Assembly (NCBI GenBank): GCA_945870035.1
Contig: CAMBQQ010000008.1
Coordinates: 1-56,155 of the forward strand
Length of the DNA stretch: 56,155 nucleotides
Reading direction: 5' to 3'
Source of the DNA: Rhizobium sp. Q54
GTDB taxonomy: Bacteria; Pseudomonadota; Alphaproteobacteria; Rhizobiales; Xanthobacteraceae
In this document: in pieces, positions 8,120 through 16,452 of the stretch
Layout: each line of letters begins with the position of its first letter
Position numbering within the stretch: position 1 is the stretch's first letter
Position numbers and translations under genes: made by a program
Notes under the pieces: model-generated
The model's database searches: none
The model's input: only the letters and a program-made list of their open reading frames with translations
Told to the model about the DNA's origin: nothing

Positions 8120-8436
8120 CCGCGCCCGGGCAACTCAACCGCCGGCTGGTGCTGGAAGCGGTCAACGAAAGCGAAGACGGGCTGGGCGGCGTGACGCGGC
8201 TCTATGACGTCGTCACCGTGCTGTGGGCGAGGGTGACGCCTTTGTCGGCGCGCGGCGAGGTCGAAGCGAGCCGGCTCGGCGCGGCGCTGCGCTCGACCAT
8301 CGTCATCCGCAAACGCAACGACGTCACGACGCGGCATCGCTTCATCGACGGCGTGCGCACCTGGCGCGTCATCGCGGTGCGCGAAAGCGCCGACCGCCGT
8401 TTTCTCGAAATCGACGCCGAAGAACGGCAGGACTGA
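8116..8436 (+). CDS. Phage head closure / head-tail adaptor protein (GTA g7-like)
   Basis: 106 residues of the SPP1 gp16-like head-tail adaptor family: QLNRRLVLEAVNESEDGLGG at the start, the VLWARVTPLSARGEVEASR central strand pair, and HRFIDGVRTWRVIAVRESADRRFLEI at the end. This small beta-barrel seals the capsid portal complex and accepts the tail terminator. It is translationally coupled to g6 by the overlapping ATGA. Length and order match the GTA g7 position. Confidence 0.88.
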   Translation: MTAPGQLNRRLVLEAVNESEDGLGGVTRLYDVVTVLWARVTPLSARGEVEASRLGAALRSTIVIRKRNDVTTRHRFIDGVRTWRVIAVRESADRRFLEIDAEERQD

Positions 8437-8454
8437 ACTTCAGGGAAAAATCAC

Positions 8455-8865
8455 ATGCCGATAGCCGCTGCCGTTTCGCTGCGTGCCGCCGTTCACGATG
8501 CGCTGGCTGGCAACAGCCAGCTCGTGTCCGTGTTGGGCGGGCCGAAAATCTACGATGAGGCGCCGAAGCAGGCGGCTTTTCCTTATGTCACGCTCGGCGA
8601 GGCGCGCGTCGCCGACTTTTCGACCGGCACCGAGTCCGGTGAGGAGCATCAGCTCACCTTGCATGCGTGGTCGCGCCAGGGCGGCCACAAGGAGGCGCAT
8701 GTCATCGCCGGGGCGCTGTTGCAGGCGCTCGACGACGCGCCGCTGACCTTGGCCGATCATCAGCTCATCAACTTCCGCTTCGCGGTCGCCGATGTGCGGC
8801 GCGAAGCCGATGGCCGCACCTATCACGCGCTGGTGCGCTTCCGAGCCGTGACCGAACCGCTTTAA
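8455..8865 (+). CDS. DUF3168 tail terminator-like protein (GTA g8-like)
   Basis: 136 residues of the DUF3168 family (tail completion/terminator proteins). It shows SLRAAVHDALAG, VYDEAP-type PKIYDEAPKQAAFPYVTLGE, LTLHAWSRQGG and AHVIAGALLQALDDAPL, all family positions, and ends VRFRAVTEPL. These proteins cap the tail tube and join it to the head. An AGGGAA ribosome site lies upstream, 18 bases after the g7 stop. Confidence 0.88.
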   Translation: MPIAAAVSLRAAVHDALAGNSQLVSVLGGPKIYDEAPKQAAFPYVTLGEARVADFSTGTESGEEHQLTLHAWSRQGGHKEAHVIAGALLQALDDAPLTLADHQLINFRFAVADVRREADGRTYHALVRFRAVTEPL

Positions 8866-8881
8866 TTTTTTGGAGGACACC

Positions 8882-9289
8882 ATGACTGCTCAAAAGGGCA
8901 AAGACCTGCTGATCAAGATCGCCGACGGCGCGGGCTATACGACCGTCGCCGGATTGCGCACGCGGCGTCTCGCGTTCAACGCCGAGACCGTCGATATCAC
9001 CCATGCCGAAAGCGCCAATCGCTGGCGCGAGCTGCTCGACGGCGCCGGCGTCAAGCGCGCCTCGATTTCCGGCCGCGGCCTGTTCAAGGACACGGCGACC
9101 GACGCGCTGATGCGGCAGACCTTCTTCGACGGCGCGGTGAAGAACTATCAGATCGTCATTCCCGATTTCGGCACGGTGCAAGGCGCATTCCAGATCACCA
9201 ATCTGGAATTCGCCGGCGAGCACAATGGCGAAGTGACCTACGACGTCGCGCTGGAATCGGCCGGCGAGCAGACCTTCGCGGCGGCGTAG
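8882..9289 (+). CDS. Phage major tail protein, TP901-1 family (GTA g9-like)
   Basis: 135 residues. The ATG at 8882 is chosen because a very strong TGGAGGA site precedes it, consistent with a highly translated tail-tube subunit. The family pattern is clear: KGKDLLIKIADG, RTRRLAFNAETVDITHAES, WRELLDGAGVKRASISGRG, FQITNLEFAGEHNGEVTYD and SAGEQTF near the end. Multiple copies stack into the tail tube. It lies between g8 and g10 and reads in series with both. Confidence 0.92.
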   Translation: MTAQKGKDLLIKIADGAGYTTVAGLRTRRLAFNAETVDITHAESANRWRELLDGAGVKRASISGRGLFKDTATDALMRQTFFDGAVKNYQIVIPDFGTVQGAFQITNLEFAGEHNGEVTYDVALESAGEQTFAAA

Positions 9290-9291
9290 CG

Positions 9292-9609
9292 ATGGCCAAC
9301 AAATATCGTGGTGAAATTCACGCCGAAATCGGCGGCAAGATCTTCACATTGGTGCTGACGCTTGGTGCGTTGGCAGAGCTGGAAGAGGCATTCGGTGCGG
9401 ACGACCTCGTCGCGCTGACCGAACGTTTTTCGTCCGGCCGGCTGAAGGCGCGCGACCTGACCCGCATCATCGGCGCCGGCCTGCGTGGCGCTGGCGAACC
9501 CATTAGCGACGACGAGGTGGCGCGGCTTGCCGTTAACGACGGCGCGCAGGGCTATGTGCGCATCGCCGCGGCTCTGATCGCGGCGACTTTCGGGACGGAC
9601 GACGTCTAA
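9292..9609 (+). CDS. GTA gp10-like tail assembly protein
   Basis: 105 residues of the family named after Rhodobacter GTA gp10: NKYRGEIHAEIGGKIFTLVL, LGALAELEEAFG, RFSSGRLKARDL and IIGAGLRGAGEPISDDEVA. It is probably a tail-tube assembly chaperone, analogous to the first of the paired chaperones that frame the tape measure gene in phages. The start is two bases after the g9 stop. A palindromic repeat follows before the next small gene. Confidence 0.88.
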   Translation: MANKYRGEIHAEIGGKIFTLVLTLGALAELEEAFGADDLVALTERFSSGRLKARDLTRIIGAGLRGAGEPISDDEVARLAVNDGAQGYVRIAAALIAATFGTDDV

Positions 9610-9611
9610 CG

Positions 9612-9706
9612 CCGTCATGCCCGGCCCTGCGCCGGGCATCCACGTCTTCCTTATCTTTACTTCGCAAGCCAGGCGTGGATGGCCGGATCAAGCCCGGCCA
9701 TGACGG
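9612..9706. repeat. Palindromic intergenic repeat (CATGCCCGGCC type)
   Basis: An imperfect palindrome of about 95 bp: the left end CCGTCATGCCCGGCC pairs with the right end GGCCGGATCAAGCCCGGCCA...TGACGG, and CATCCACG pairs with CGTGGATGG. Such elements are dispersed through Bradyrhizobium-like genomes. This copy sits between g10 and g10.1 inside the tail operon and its end supplies the bases just before the next ribosome site. Confidence 0.8.
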
Positions 9707-9714
9707 GGAAAATG

Positions 9715-9906
9715 ATGAAACCGTTTCCTTGGGCTGAGGTGATCGGCTTTGGCCTCGGCATCTTGAGACTGCCGCCGGAGCAGTTCTGGCGCATGACGCC
9801 GCGCGAACTGGCCTATGCGATCGAGGCGGTGCGCGGCGGGCGCAGCGTGCCGCTCGATCGCGGCGAATTGACCGATTTGATGAAGAGGTTTCCCGATGAG
9901 CGATGA
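9715..9906 (+). CDS. Rcc01693-like small tail assembly protein (GTA g10.1-like)
   Basis: 63 residues. Two ATGs stand in tandem at 9712 and 9715; the second has better spacing from the GGGGAA site. The sequence carries the family signature of the small gene between g10 and g11 in GTA clusters: PFPWAEVIGFGLGILRLPP, then FWRMTPRELAYA. It probably serves as the second tail chaperone before the tape measure gene. The end overlaps g11 by 11 bases. Its 5' end abuts the palindromic repeat. Confidence 0.8.
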   Translation: MKPFPWAEVIGFGLGILRLPPEQFWRMTPRELAYAIEAVRGGRSVPLDRGELTDLMKRFPDER

Positions 9907-10489
9907 CTATGGGTTCGATTTTATGGAGAGGCGGAGGCCTGACCTCGACGAGTTTCCGGATAAAAGCGAGAAGACCCACGAAAATCTCAAGCTGCTAGGA
10001 ATTAGCGCGACGCAGTTTGCCAATGCGATCAGCAAGGCGTTCCAGCAAGCGACAACCGGCGGCAAGCAGTTCGATGAAGTGCTGAAAGGCTTGGCGTTAA
10101 AACTGTCTGGCCTTGCGGTGCAAAACGCCCTTAAGCCGGTGCTCAAGGGCCTTTTCAATGGCATTGGCGACATTTTCAAAGGGGGCGGCTTGGAAGGCAA
10201 CGGGCAGAGCCTGACGCCGTTCGCCTCCGGCGGCATCATTAACACGCCGAGCTATTTTCCGCTGAGCGGCGGCAAGCTGGGTCTGGCCGGCGAGGCGGGA
10301 CCGGAAGCCATCGTGCCGCTGTCCCGCGGCAGCGATGGCCGCCTCGGCATTGCGTCCGGCGGCAGCGGATCGGGCGGCAACATTACCGTGCAGATCGTGA
10401 CGCCCGATCCCGGCGGCTTCCAGCGCTCGGAAGCCTATCTCACCGGCCAGATCGCGCGCGCGGTGGCGCGCGGCCAGAGGGGATTCTAG
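9896..10489 (+). CDS. Short phage tail tape measure protein (GTA g11-like)
   Basis: 197 residues. The N-terminal half is helical (ISATQFANAISKAFQQATTGG, FDEVLKGLALKLSGLAVQNALKPVL), followed by a Gly-rich GLFNGIGDIFKGGG region and the diagnostic tail-measure end FASGGIINTPSYFPLSGGKLG with LAGEAGPEAIVPLSR. Tape measure length scales with tail length; at under 200 residues it fits a very short tail as in GTA particles, and is far below siphophage tape measures of 600 or more residues. It starts inside g10.1 and ends immediately before the g12 ATG. Confidence 0.88.
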   Translation: MSDDYGFDFMERRRPDLDEFPDKSEKTHENLKLLGISATQFANAISKAFQQATTGGKQFDEVLKGLALKLSGLAVQNALKPVLKGLFNGIGDIFKGGGLEGNGQSLTPFASGGIINTPSYFPLSGGKLGLAGEAGPEAIVPLSRGSDGRLGIASGGSGSGGNITVQIVTPDPGGFQRSEAYLTGQIARAVARGQRGF

Positions 10490-11131
10490 ATGAGCGCATT
10501 TCACGAAGTCCTGTTTCCGCTCGACATCGCGTTAAAGAGCGCGGGCGGGCCGCAGCGCCGCACCGACGTGGTTGCGCTCGGCTCCGGCCGCGAGGAGCGC
10601 AATGCGCGCTGGGCGCATTCGCGCCGGAGATACGATGCCGGCTACGGCGTCAAGACGCATCAGGCTCTGTCGCAAGCGATTGCGTTTTTCGAGGAACGGC
10701 GCGGGCGGCTGCATGGCTTTCGCTGGCGCGACCGCCTCGATCATTCGTCGGCCGCGCCGGAAGTGGCAATCGCCGCGCAGGATCAAGTCATCGGTCAAGG
10801 CGACGGCGTCAACGCGGCCTTCGCGCTGTGCAAGACCTATGGCGCGGATTACGCGCCGTACCAGCGGCCGATCGAGAAGCCGGTGGCAGGCAGCGTGCGG
10901 GTCGCGGTCGGCGGCGTCGAGGTCAGTGAAGGCGTGGCCTTCGCCGCTAATGCAACGAATGGCGTGGTGACGTTTCTGCCCGGGCATATTCCGGCAATGA
11001 GCGCCGTCGTGACCGCGGGCTTCCTGTTCGATGTGCCGGTGCGCTTCGATACCGATTATCTCGAGGTCGATCTGTCGGCCTTCGCCGCTGGCGCCATTCC
11101 GAAAATTCCTCTGGTGGAGATCAGGCCGTGA
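10490..11131 (+). CDS. DUF2460 distal tail protein (GTA g12-like)
   Basis: 213 residues of the DUF2460 family: FHEVLFPLDIALKSAGGP at the start, RRTDVVALGSGREERNARW, YGVKTHQALSQAIAFFEERRGRLHGFRWRD and the FDVPVRFDTDYLEVDL end. In the GTA particle the homologue forms the distal tail ring joining tube to baseplate hub. The ATG at 10490 touches the previous stop (TAGATG), and the end overlaps g13 by GTGA. Confidence 0.92.
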   Translation: MSAFHEVLFPLDIALKSAGGPQRRTDVVALGSGREERNARWAHSRRRYDAGYGVKTHQALSQAIAFFEERRGRLHGFRWRDRLDHSSAAPEVAIAAQDQVIGQGDGVNAAFALCKTYGADYAPYQRPIEKPVAGSVRVAVGGVEVSEGVAFAANATNGVVTFLPGHIPAMSAVVTAGFLFDVPVRFDTDYLEVDLSAFAAGAIPKIPLVEIRP

Positions 11132-12018
11132 GGAATATCCCGCCGGCCCTTCAGGCCAAACTCGATTCAGGCGTCACGACTCTGTGCCGCTGCTGGCTGA
11201 TCGCGCGCCAGGACGGCGCGACGCAAGGCTTCACCGATCACGACGAAGATATTGTGCTCGGCGATGTGACCTGTCGCGCCGGCACGGGCTTAAGCGGCAG
11301 CGAGGTGTCGCAGAAGCACGGGCTGGCGGTCGACTCCTCCGAACTGTCCGGCGCGCTCAGTGACGAGACGTTGAACGAGGACGATCTTGCCGCCGGGCTT
11401 TATGATGCGGCGGGCGTTGAGTTGTGGCTGGTGGACTGGAGCGAGCCGGCGTTGCGCGTGCTGCTGGCCAAGGGCACGCTCGGCGAAGTGCGGCGCGACG
11501 GGTCCGTGTTCACGACTGAGATGCGGGGTCTGAGCGAGAAACTGGCGCAGGATAGTGGGCGGCTTTATACCGCAACTTGTTCCGCCGATCTTGGCGACGG
11601 CCGCTGCACGGTCGATCTGACGTCGGCGACGTATCGCGGCAGCGGCGCGGTGACGGCGCTGACCGCGACCTCGGCGTTCCGCGCCAGCGGTCTGGACGGT
11701 TATGACGACGGCTGGTTCTCCGCCGGCAAACTGTCATTCACCAGCGGCGCTAATGCCGGGTTTGCCGTCGAGGTGAAGCTGCATCGAAAAAGCACCGACG
11801 TCACGCTCGACCTGTGGCAGGCGATGCCGCACGCAATCGCGCCGGGCGATACGTTCACGGTGACGGCGGGCTGCGACAAGCGCTTCGCCACCTGCCACGA
11901 CCGTTTCGCCAATGTCGTGAACTTCCGCGGCTTCCCGCATATCCCCGGCAACGATTTCGTCGTGCGCTATCCGGTGCAGGGCGAGCCGGGCAATGATGGC
12001 ACGAGCCTGAATAATTAG
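11128..12018 (+). CDS. DUF2163 baseplate hub protein (GTA g13-like)
   Basis: 296 residues from a GTG start that overlaps the g12 stop (GTGA). Family marks: LCRCWLIARQDGATQGFTDHDEDI, GLSGSEVSQKHGLAVDSSELSG, the MRGLSEKLAQDSGRLYTATCSADLGD block and the C-terminal cysteine pair in CDKRFATCHDRFANVVNFRGFPHIPG, followed by NDF. In GTA particles this hub protein binds an iron-sulfur cluster through such cysteines; four cysteines (TCSADLGDGRC and GCDKRFATC) are seen here, consistent with that. A palindromic repeat follows before g14. Confidence 0.92.
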   Translation: MRNIPPALQAKLDSGVTTLCRCWLIARQDGATQGFTDHDEDIVLGDVTCRAGTGLSGSEVSQKHGLAVDSSELSGALSDETLNEDDLAAGLYDAAGVELWLVDWSEPALRVLLAKGTLGEVRRDGSVFTTEMRGLSEKLAQDSGRLYTATCSADLGDGRCTVDLTSATYRGSGAVTALTATSAFRASGLDGYDDGWFSAGKLSFTSGANAGFAVEVKLHRKSTDVTLDLWQAMPHAIAPGDTFTVTAGCDKRFATCHDRFANVVNFRGFPHIPGNDFVVRYPVQGEPGNDGTSLNN

Positions 12019-12123
12019 CCGTCATTCCGGGGCGCGAGCAAAGCGAGCGAACCCGGATTCCAGACACTTCACGCAATGGCTCTGGATTCCGGGTCCGGCG
12101 CGTTGCGCCGTCCCGGAATGACA
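12019..12123. repeat. Palindromic intergenic repeat (CATTCCGGG type)
   Basis: An imperfect palindrome of about 105 bp: GTCATTCCGGGGCGCG at the left pairs with CCCGGAATGAC at the right, with an inner pair around CCCGGATTCCAG and CTGGATTCCGGG. It differs from the element at 9612-9706. It lies between the g13 stop and the g14 ribosome site, the only sizeable gap in the g12-g15 run. Confidence 0.8.
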
Positions 12124-12133
12124 GGGAAGTACC

Positions 12134-12583
12134 ATGATCACTCGCTCTCTCATCGTCGCGGAAACGCGCGGCTGGATCGGCACGCCCTATCGGCATCAGG
12201 CCTCGCTGAAAGGCGTCGGCTGCGATTGCCTCGGCCTGGTGCGCGGCGTGTGGCGCGCGGTCATCGGCGACGAGCCGGAGCGCGCGCCGGCCTATGCGCC
12301 GGACTGGGCGGAAGCCGCCGGCGGCGAGCCTTTGGCCGAGGCGGCCGCGCGGCATTTGATTGGCATCAACCGCGATGCATTCCGAGACGGCGACGTGCTG
12401 CTGTTTCGCTGGCGCGGCAATCTGCCGGCCAAGCATGCGGCCATCGTCACCGCGCCCGACAAGATCGTGCACGCCCATGATGGCGCGTCGGTCGCCGAAG
12501 TGGCGCTGGCGCCGTGGTGGCGGCGGCACATTGCCTATGCGTTCCGCTTTCCAGGACTGGAAGAAACAAGGGTCAAAGAATAA
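12134..12583 (+). CDS. NlpC/P60 family cell-wall peptidase (GTA g14-like)
   Basis: 149 residues of the phage NlpC/P60 peptidase family. The catalytic cysteine is Cys32 in GVGCDCLGLVRGVWR, preceded by WIGTPYRHQ; the catalytic histidine is in KHAAIVTAPDKIVHAHD. It would cut peptide cross-links of peptidoglycan as the tail penetrates the recipient envelope. A GGGAAG ribosome site precedes the ATG at 12134. The stop shares one base with the start of g15 (TAATG). Confidence 0.9.
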   Translation: MITRSLIVAETRGWIGTPYRHQASLKGVGCDCLGLVRGVWRAVIGDEPERAPAYAPDWAEAAGGEPLAEAAARHLIGINRDAFRDGDVLLFRWRGNLPAKHAAIVTAPDKIVHAHDGASVAEVALAPWWRRHIAYAFRFPGLEETRVKE

Positions 12584-15500
12584 TGGCAGCACTTCTTCTT
12601 TCAGCGGCCGGCGCCGCCGCCGGCAAATCCATCCTGGGGCCGGCCGGTGCGATCGTCGGGCGTCTTGCCGGCGCGCTTGCCGGCAACGCCATCGATCAGG
12701 CGCTGTTCGGATCGCGGCGCGAGCGCGCGATCGAAGGGCCGCGACTGTCCGATCTTGAGGTGATGGCCTCGACCGACGGCGCGCCGATCCCGCGGCTTTA
12801 TGGCCGGGCGCGGCTGGCGGGCCAGGTGATCTGGGCGACGAATTTGCAGGAGGTGGTCAGCACGTCGAGCGAGACGGCCGGCGGCAAGAGCACCGGCGGC
12901 GGCTCGGCGGTGACGACGAATACGACGACCTATTCCTATTTTGGCAATCTCGCGGTGGGCTTGTGCGAAGGGCCGATCGGCGCGGTGCGCCGCGTCTGGG
13001 CCGATGGCAAGGCGCTCGATCTCACCGGCCTGACGGTGCGCATCTATAACGGCGAAGAGACGCAGACGCCCGACCCGTTGATTGTCGCCAAGGAAGGCGA
13101 CGCGCCGGCCTATCGCGGGCTGGCCTATGTTGTGTTTGAGCGATTACCGCTCGCGGATTTCGGCAACCGCATTCCGCAATTGTCGTTCGAGGTGGTGCGG
13201 CCGGTCGGCCAGCTCGAGCAAATGGTGCGCGCGGTGACGCTGATCCCCGGCGCGACCGAGTTCGGCTACGAGCCTGCGACCGTGGTGCAGGTGCTCGGGC
13301 CCGGACAATCGGGTCCGGAAAACCGGCATGTGACGTTCGCCGCGTCCGACGTGATCGCCTCGCTCGACGAATTGCAGGCTTTGGCGCCGAACCTCGAGCG
13401 CGTCGCCATTGTCGTTGCCTGGTTCGGCGACGATCTGCGCTGCGGGCAGTGCCGGGTGCGGCCGGGCATCGACAGCGCGATCAAGCAAACGCACGGCGCG
13501 ACTTGGAATGTTGCCGGCGTCGATCGCGCCAGCGCTTATGTTGTCTCGACGGTGGACGGGCGCGCCGCTTTCGGCGGCACGCCGTCCGACGCGAGCGTCA
13601 TCAATCTCATTGCCGAATTGAAAGCGCGCGGGCTGAAGGTGACGCTCTATCCATTCCTGATGATGGATATCGCGAACGGCAATGGGTTGACGAATCCCTA
13701 TACCGGCGCGGCGTCGCAGCCGGTCTATCCGTGGCGCGGACGTATTACCTGCGATCCGGCGCCGGGCAGCATTGGCACTGTGGACGGCACAGCGGGCGCG
13801 GGAAGCCAAGTCGATGCTTTCTTCAGCGGCGGGCCCGATGAATGGAATTACCGCAAGATGATTTTGCATTACGCCGCGTTGGCCGACAGCGCCGGCGGCG
13901 TCGATGCGTTTCTGATCGGATCCGAAATGCGCGCGCTGACGCGCGTGAGCTCGGCGTCCGGCGTCTACCCGGCGGTGAATGCGCTAGTGACATTGGCCGC
14001 CGATGTGAAGGAGATTGTCGGCGGCGGCACGATTGTCTCTTATGCCGCCGACTGGACCGAATACGGCGCGCATGAGTTGAGCCCGACGGAGCTGCGCTTT
14101 CCGCTCGATCCGCTGTGGGCGTCGGCGTCGATCGGCTGCGTCGGCATCGACTATTATGCACCTTTGACGGATTGGCGCGACGACGCCGATGCGCTCGACC
14201 GCGCGCTCAGCGACAGCCTGTACCGACGCGACTATCTCGCCAGCCGTCTCAACGGCGGCGAAAGTTATGACTGGTATTATGCCGACGATGCCGCGCGCGC
14301 GGCGCAAACGCGTACTGCGATCTCCGACGGTTTGGGCAAGCCGTGGGTGTTCCGGCAAAAGGACATCTGGAATTTCTGGTCGCAGCCGCATTTTGAGCGC
14401 GTCGGCGGGGTCGAACTTGGAAGCCCGACCGCCTGGACGCCGCAGAGCAAGCCGATCTGGCTGACCGAGCTTGGCTGTCCCGCTGTCGACAAAGGCGCCA
14501 ACCAGCCGAGTACGTTTCCCGATGCGAAGTCGTCGGAGGCGGCGCTGCCGTATTTTTCCAACGGCAAGCGTGACGATCTGATGCAGCGCCGCTTTCTCGA
14601 AGCGGTGCTGGGCGCCTTCGATCCGGACTTCGGCGACGCCGCGCTCAATCCGGAGTCGACCGTTTATGACGGCCGCATGATCCAGACTGACGCCATTCAT
14701 CTGTGGACCTGGGACGCGCGGCCTTATCCGGTGTTTCCGGCAGCGGGCGATGTCTGGGGCGATGCGGCGAACTGGCAGACCGGGCATTGGCTGACCGGGC
14801 GTCTCGGCGCCGCGACGCTCGACGGGCTTGTATCTACGGTGCTTTCGGATAACGGCATTGAAGATGCCGAGACCGATGAACTGGGCGAGGGCCTCGAGGG
14901 CTTTGTCGTCGACCGGCCGATGGCGCCGCGCGCCATGCTCGATCCTTTGGCGCTGGCTTATATGTTCGACGCTATCGAGCAGGACGGCGTGTTGCGCTTT
15001 CGTCAGCGCGGCGGCGCGCCGGCGATTGAACTCGAAGAAGACGATCTGGTGTTGCCGGACGATGCCGCGCCGGCGCGGCTCATTCGCGCGCAGGAAACCA
15101 ACCTGCCGCGTGAGGTGTCGATTGGTTTCACCGAGATGGCGACCGGCTATCAGCGCGCCACGGCGACGTCGCGGCGGCTGGTCGGACGCTCGACGCGGCG
15201 TGCGCATGCCGACCTTGCGATTGTCAGCAGCGACGTGAGCGTCGAGCGGCGCACCGAAATCTGGTTGCAGGATCTGTGGGCGGGGCGCGAGAACGTGGAA
15301 TTCGCGCTGCCGCCGAGCAGGCTTTCGCTGATGCCGGGCGATGTCGCCGGCGTGACGATCAACGGACGGCGGCGGCTCATTGAAATCGAGGAGATCGCCG
15401 ACGCCGAGAGCCGCGCGGTGCGGGCCCGTTCGATCGATCCGGAAGTGTTCAATGTCAGTCTGACCGCGCCGCGTCAGCGCGCGCCCGTGTTGCCGCCTGC

Positions 15501-16434
15501 GTTGGGGCCGGCGCATGCGCTGGTGCTTGACCTGCCGGCGTTGTCGGCAGAGCAGCCTGTGCCGCTGGCACGGATGGCTGTGTTTGCCGCGCCGTGGCCG
15601 GGCGGCATGGCGGTGTGGTCGTCGGGCGATGGCGCAAGCTTCAGCCGCGTGGCGCTGGCGCAGGCGCCGTCGGTGATCGGCGAGACGCTCGATGCTTTGC
15701 CGGCGGGGCCGATGGCGCGTTGGCAGCAGGCCGCGTTCCGCGTCAAATTTTACGGCGGCGCGTTGGCCTCTGCCTCGGACCTCGCGGTGCTGGCGGGTGC
15801 CAATGTCGCGGCGTTGCGCAATGCTGATGGCGAATGGGAGGTGATCCAGTTCGCCAATGCCGAGCTTGTCGGCGCGCGCGAGTATAAATTTTCGCGGTTG
15901 TTGCGCGGGCAGGCCGGCAGCGAGTGGGCGATGACGCCGCTGCTGGCGGCAGGCAGCGCCTTCGTGCTGCTCGATGCACAGATCGTCACCGTGGCGAGCG
16001 GCATCGGCGCGCTGGAGCGGCCGCTGCATTTGCGCGTGGTTGCGGCCGGCCGCGATAGCGGCGATTCCTCGGCCTTGGCGCTGGCAGCGACGCCGCATGC
16101 CACGGCATTGAAGCCGCTGTCGCCGGTGCATATCAAAGCCGTGCGCAGCGGCAGCGGCGTCACGATCTCGTGGATCAGGCGCACGCGCATCGACGGCGAT
16201 AGCTGGACCGGCGAAGTGCCGCTCGGCGAAGACAGCGAGCGCTATGAGATCGACATCTTGTCCGGTGCCACCGTTGTTCGGACATTGAGTGTGACGACAC
16301 CGACCGCTCTTTATGCGGCAGCGGATGAACTCGCCGATTTCGGCGTCGCGCAAACCAGTCTGAGCGTCCGCGTGGTGCAATTGTCCGCGACCGTCGGGCG
16401 CGGATTTGCCGCCGAGACTACGCTCCCAATCTAG
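12583..16434 (+). CDS. Tail hub/fibre host-specificity protein with TIM-barrel domain (GTA g15-like)
   Basis: 1283 residues, matching the 1300-residue megatron protein of GTA particles. The N-terminus has a Gly/Ala-rich hydrophobic stretch (SILGPAGAIVGRLAGALAG) and then PRLSDLEVMASTDGAPIPRLYGR, typical of phage hub proteins. A TIM-barrel glycoside-hydrolase-like domain covers roughly residues 425-720 (PDEWNYRKMILHYA, FLIGSEMRALT, IVSYAADWTEYG, IGIDYYAP-type GIDYYAPLTDW, LGCPAVDKG). A Phage-tail-3 type domain follows near 780-940, and the C-terminus carries receptor-facing beta domains (SRLLRGQAGSEWAM). The start at 12583 gives the family N-terminus; an earlier frame into g14 is not needed. 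The reading frame is fully open, arguing for recent selection. Confidence 0.92.
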   Translation: MAALLLSAAGAAAGKSILGPAGAIVGRLAGALAGNAIDQALFGSRRERAIEGPRLSDLEVMASTDGAPIPRLYGRARLAGQVIWATNLQEVVSTSSETAGGKSTGGGSAVTTNTTTYSYFGNLAVGLCEGPIGAVRRVWADGKALDLTGLTVRIYNGEETQTPDPLIVAKEGDAPAYRGLAYVVFERLPLADFGNRIPQLSFEVVRPVGQLEQMVRAVTLIPGATEFGYEPATVVQVLGPGQSGPENRHVTFAASDVIASLDELQALAPNLERVAIVVAWFGDDLRCGQCRVRPGIDSAIKQTHGATWNVAGVDRASAYVVSTVDGRAAFGGTPSDASVINLIAELKARGLKVTLYPFLMMDIANGNGLTNPYTGAASQPVYPWRGRITCDPAPGSIGTVDGTAGAGSQVDAFFSGGPDEWNYRKMILHYAALADSAGGVDAFLIGSEMRALTRVSSASGVYPAVNALVTLAADVKEIVGGGTIVSYAADWTEYGAHELSPTELRFPLDPLWASASIGCVGIDYYAPLTDWRDDADALDRALSDSLYRRDYLASRLNGGESYDWYYADDAARAAQTRTAISDGLGKPWVFRQKDIWNFWSQPHFERVGGVELGSPTAWTPQSKPIWLTELGCPAVDKGANQPSTFPDAKSSEAALPYFSNGKRDDLMQRRFLEAVLGAFDPDFGDAALNPESTVYDGRMIQTDAIHLWTWDARPYPVFPAAGDVWGDAANWQTGHWLTGRLGAATLDGLVSTVLSDNGIEDAETDELGEGLEGFVVDRPMAPRAMLDPLALAYMFDAIEQDGVLRFRQRGGAPAIELEEDDLVLPDDAAPARLIRAQETNLPREVSIGFTEMATGYQRATATSRRLVGRSTRRAHADLAIVSSDVSVERRTEIWLQDLWAGRENVEFALPPSRLSLMPGDVAGVTINGRRRLIEIEEIADAESRAVRARSIDPEVFNVSLTAPRQRAPVLPPALGPAHALVLDLPALSAEQPVPLARMAVFAAPWPGGMAVWSSGDGASFSRVALAQAPSVIGETLDALPAGPMARWQQAAFRVKFYGGALASASDLAVLAGANVAALRNADGEWEVIQFANAELVGAREYKFSRLLRGQAGSEWAMTPLLAAGSAFVLLDAQIVTVASGIGALERPLHLRVVAAGRDSGDSSALALAATPHATALKPLSPVHIKAVRSGSGVTISWIRRTRIDGDSWTGEVPLGEDSERYEIDILSGATVVRTLSVTTPTALYAAADELADFGVAQTSLSVRVVQLSATVGRGFAAETTLPI

Positions 16435-16452
16435 CAACTTTACGAGAGTATC

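Noticed and set aside
13984..16437. An 817-codon open frame on the minus strand opposite the g15 gene
   Set aside because: It mirrors the coding frame of a GC-rich gene; its composition is Arg/His/Ala-rich with no recognisable domain, and the plus-strand product is a clear family member.
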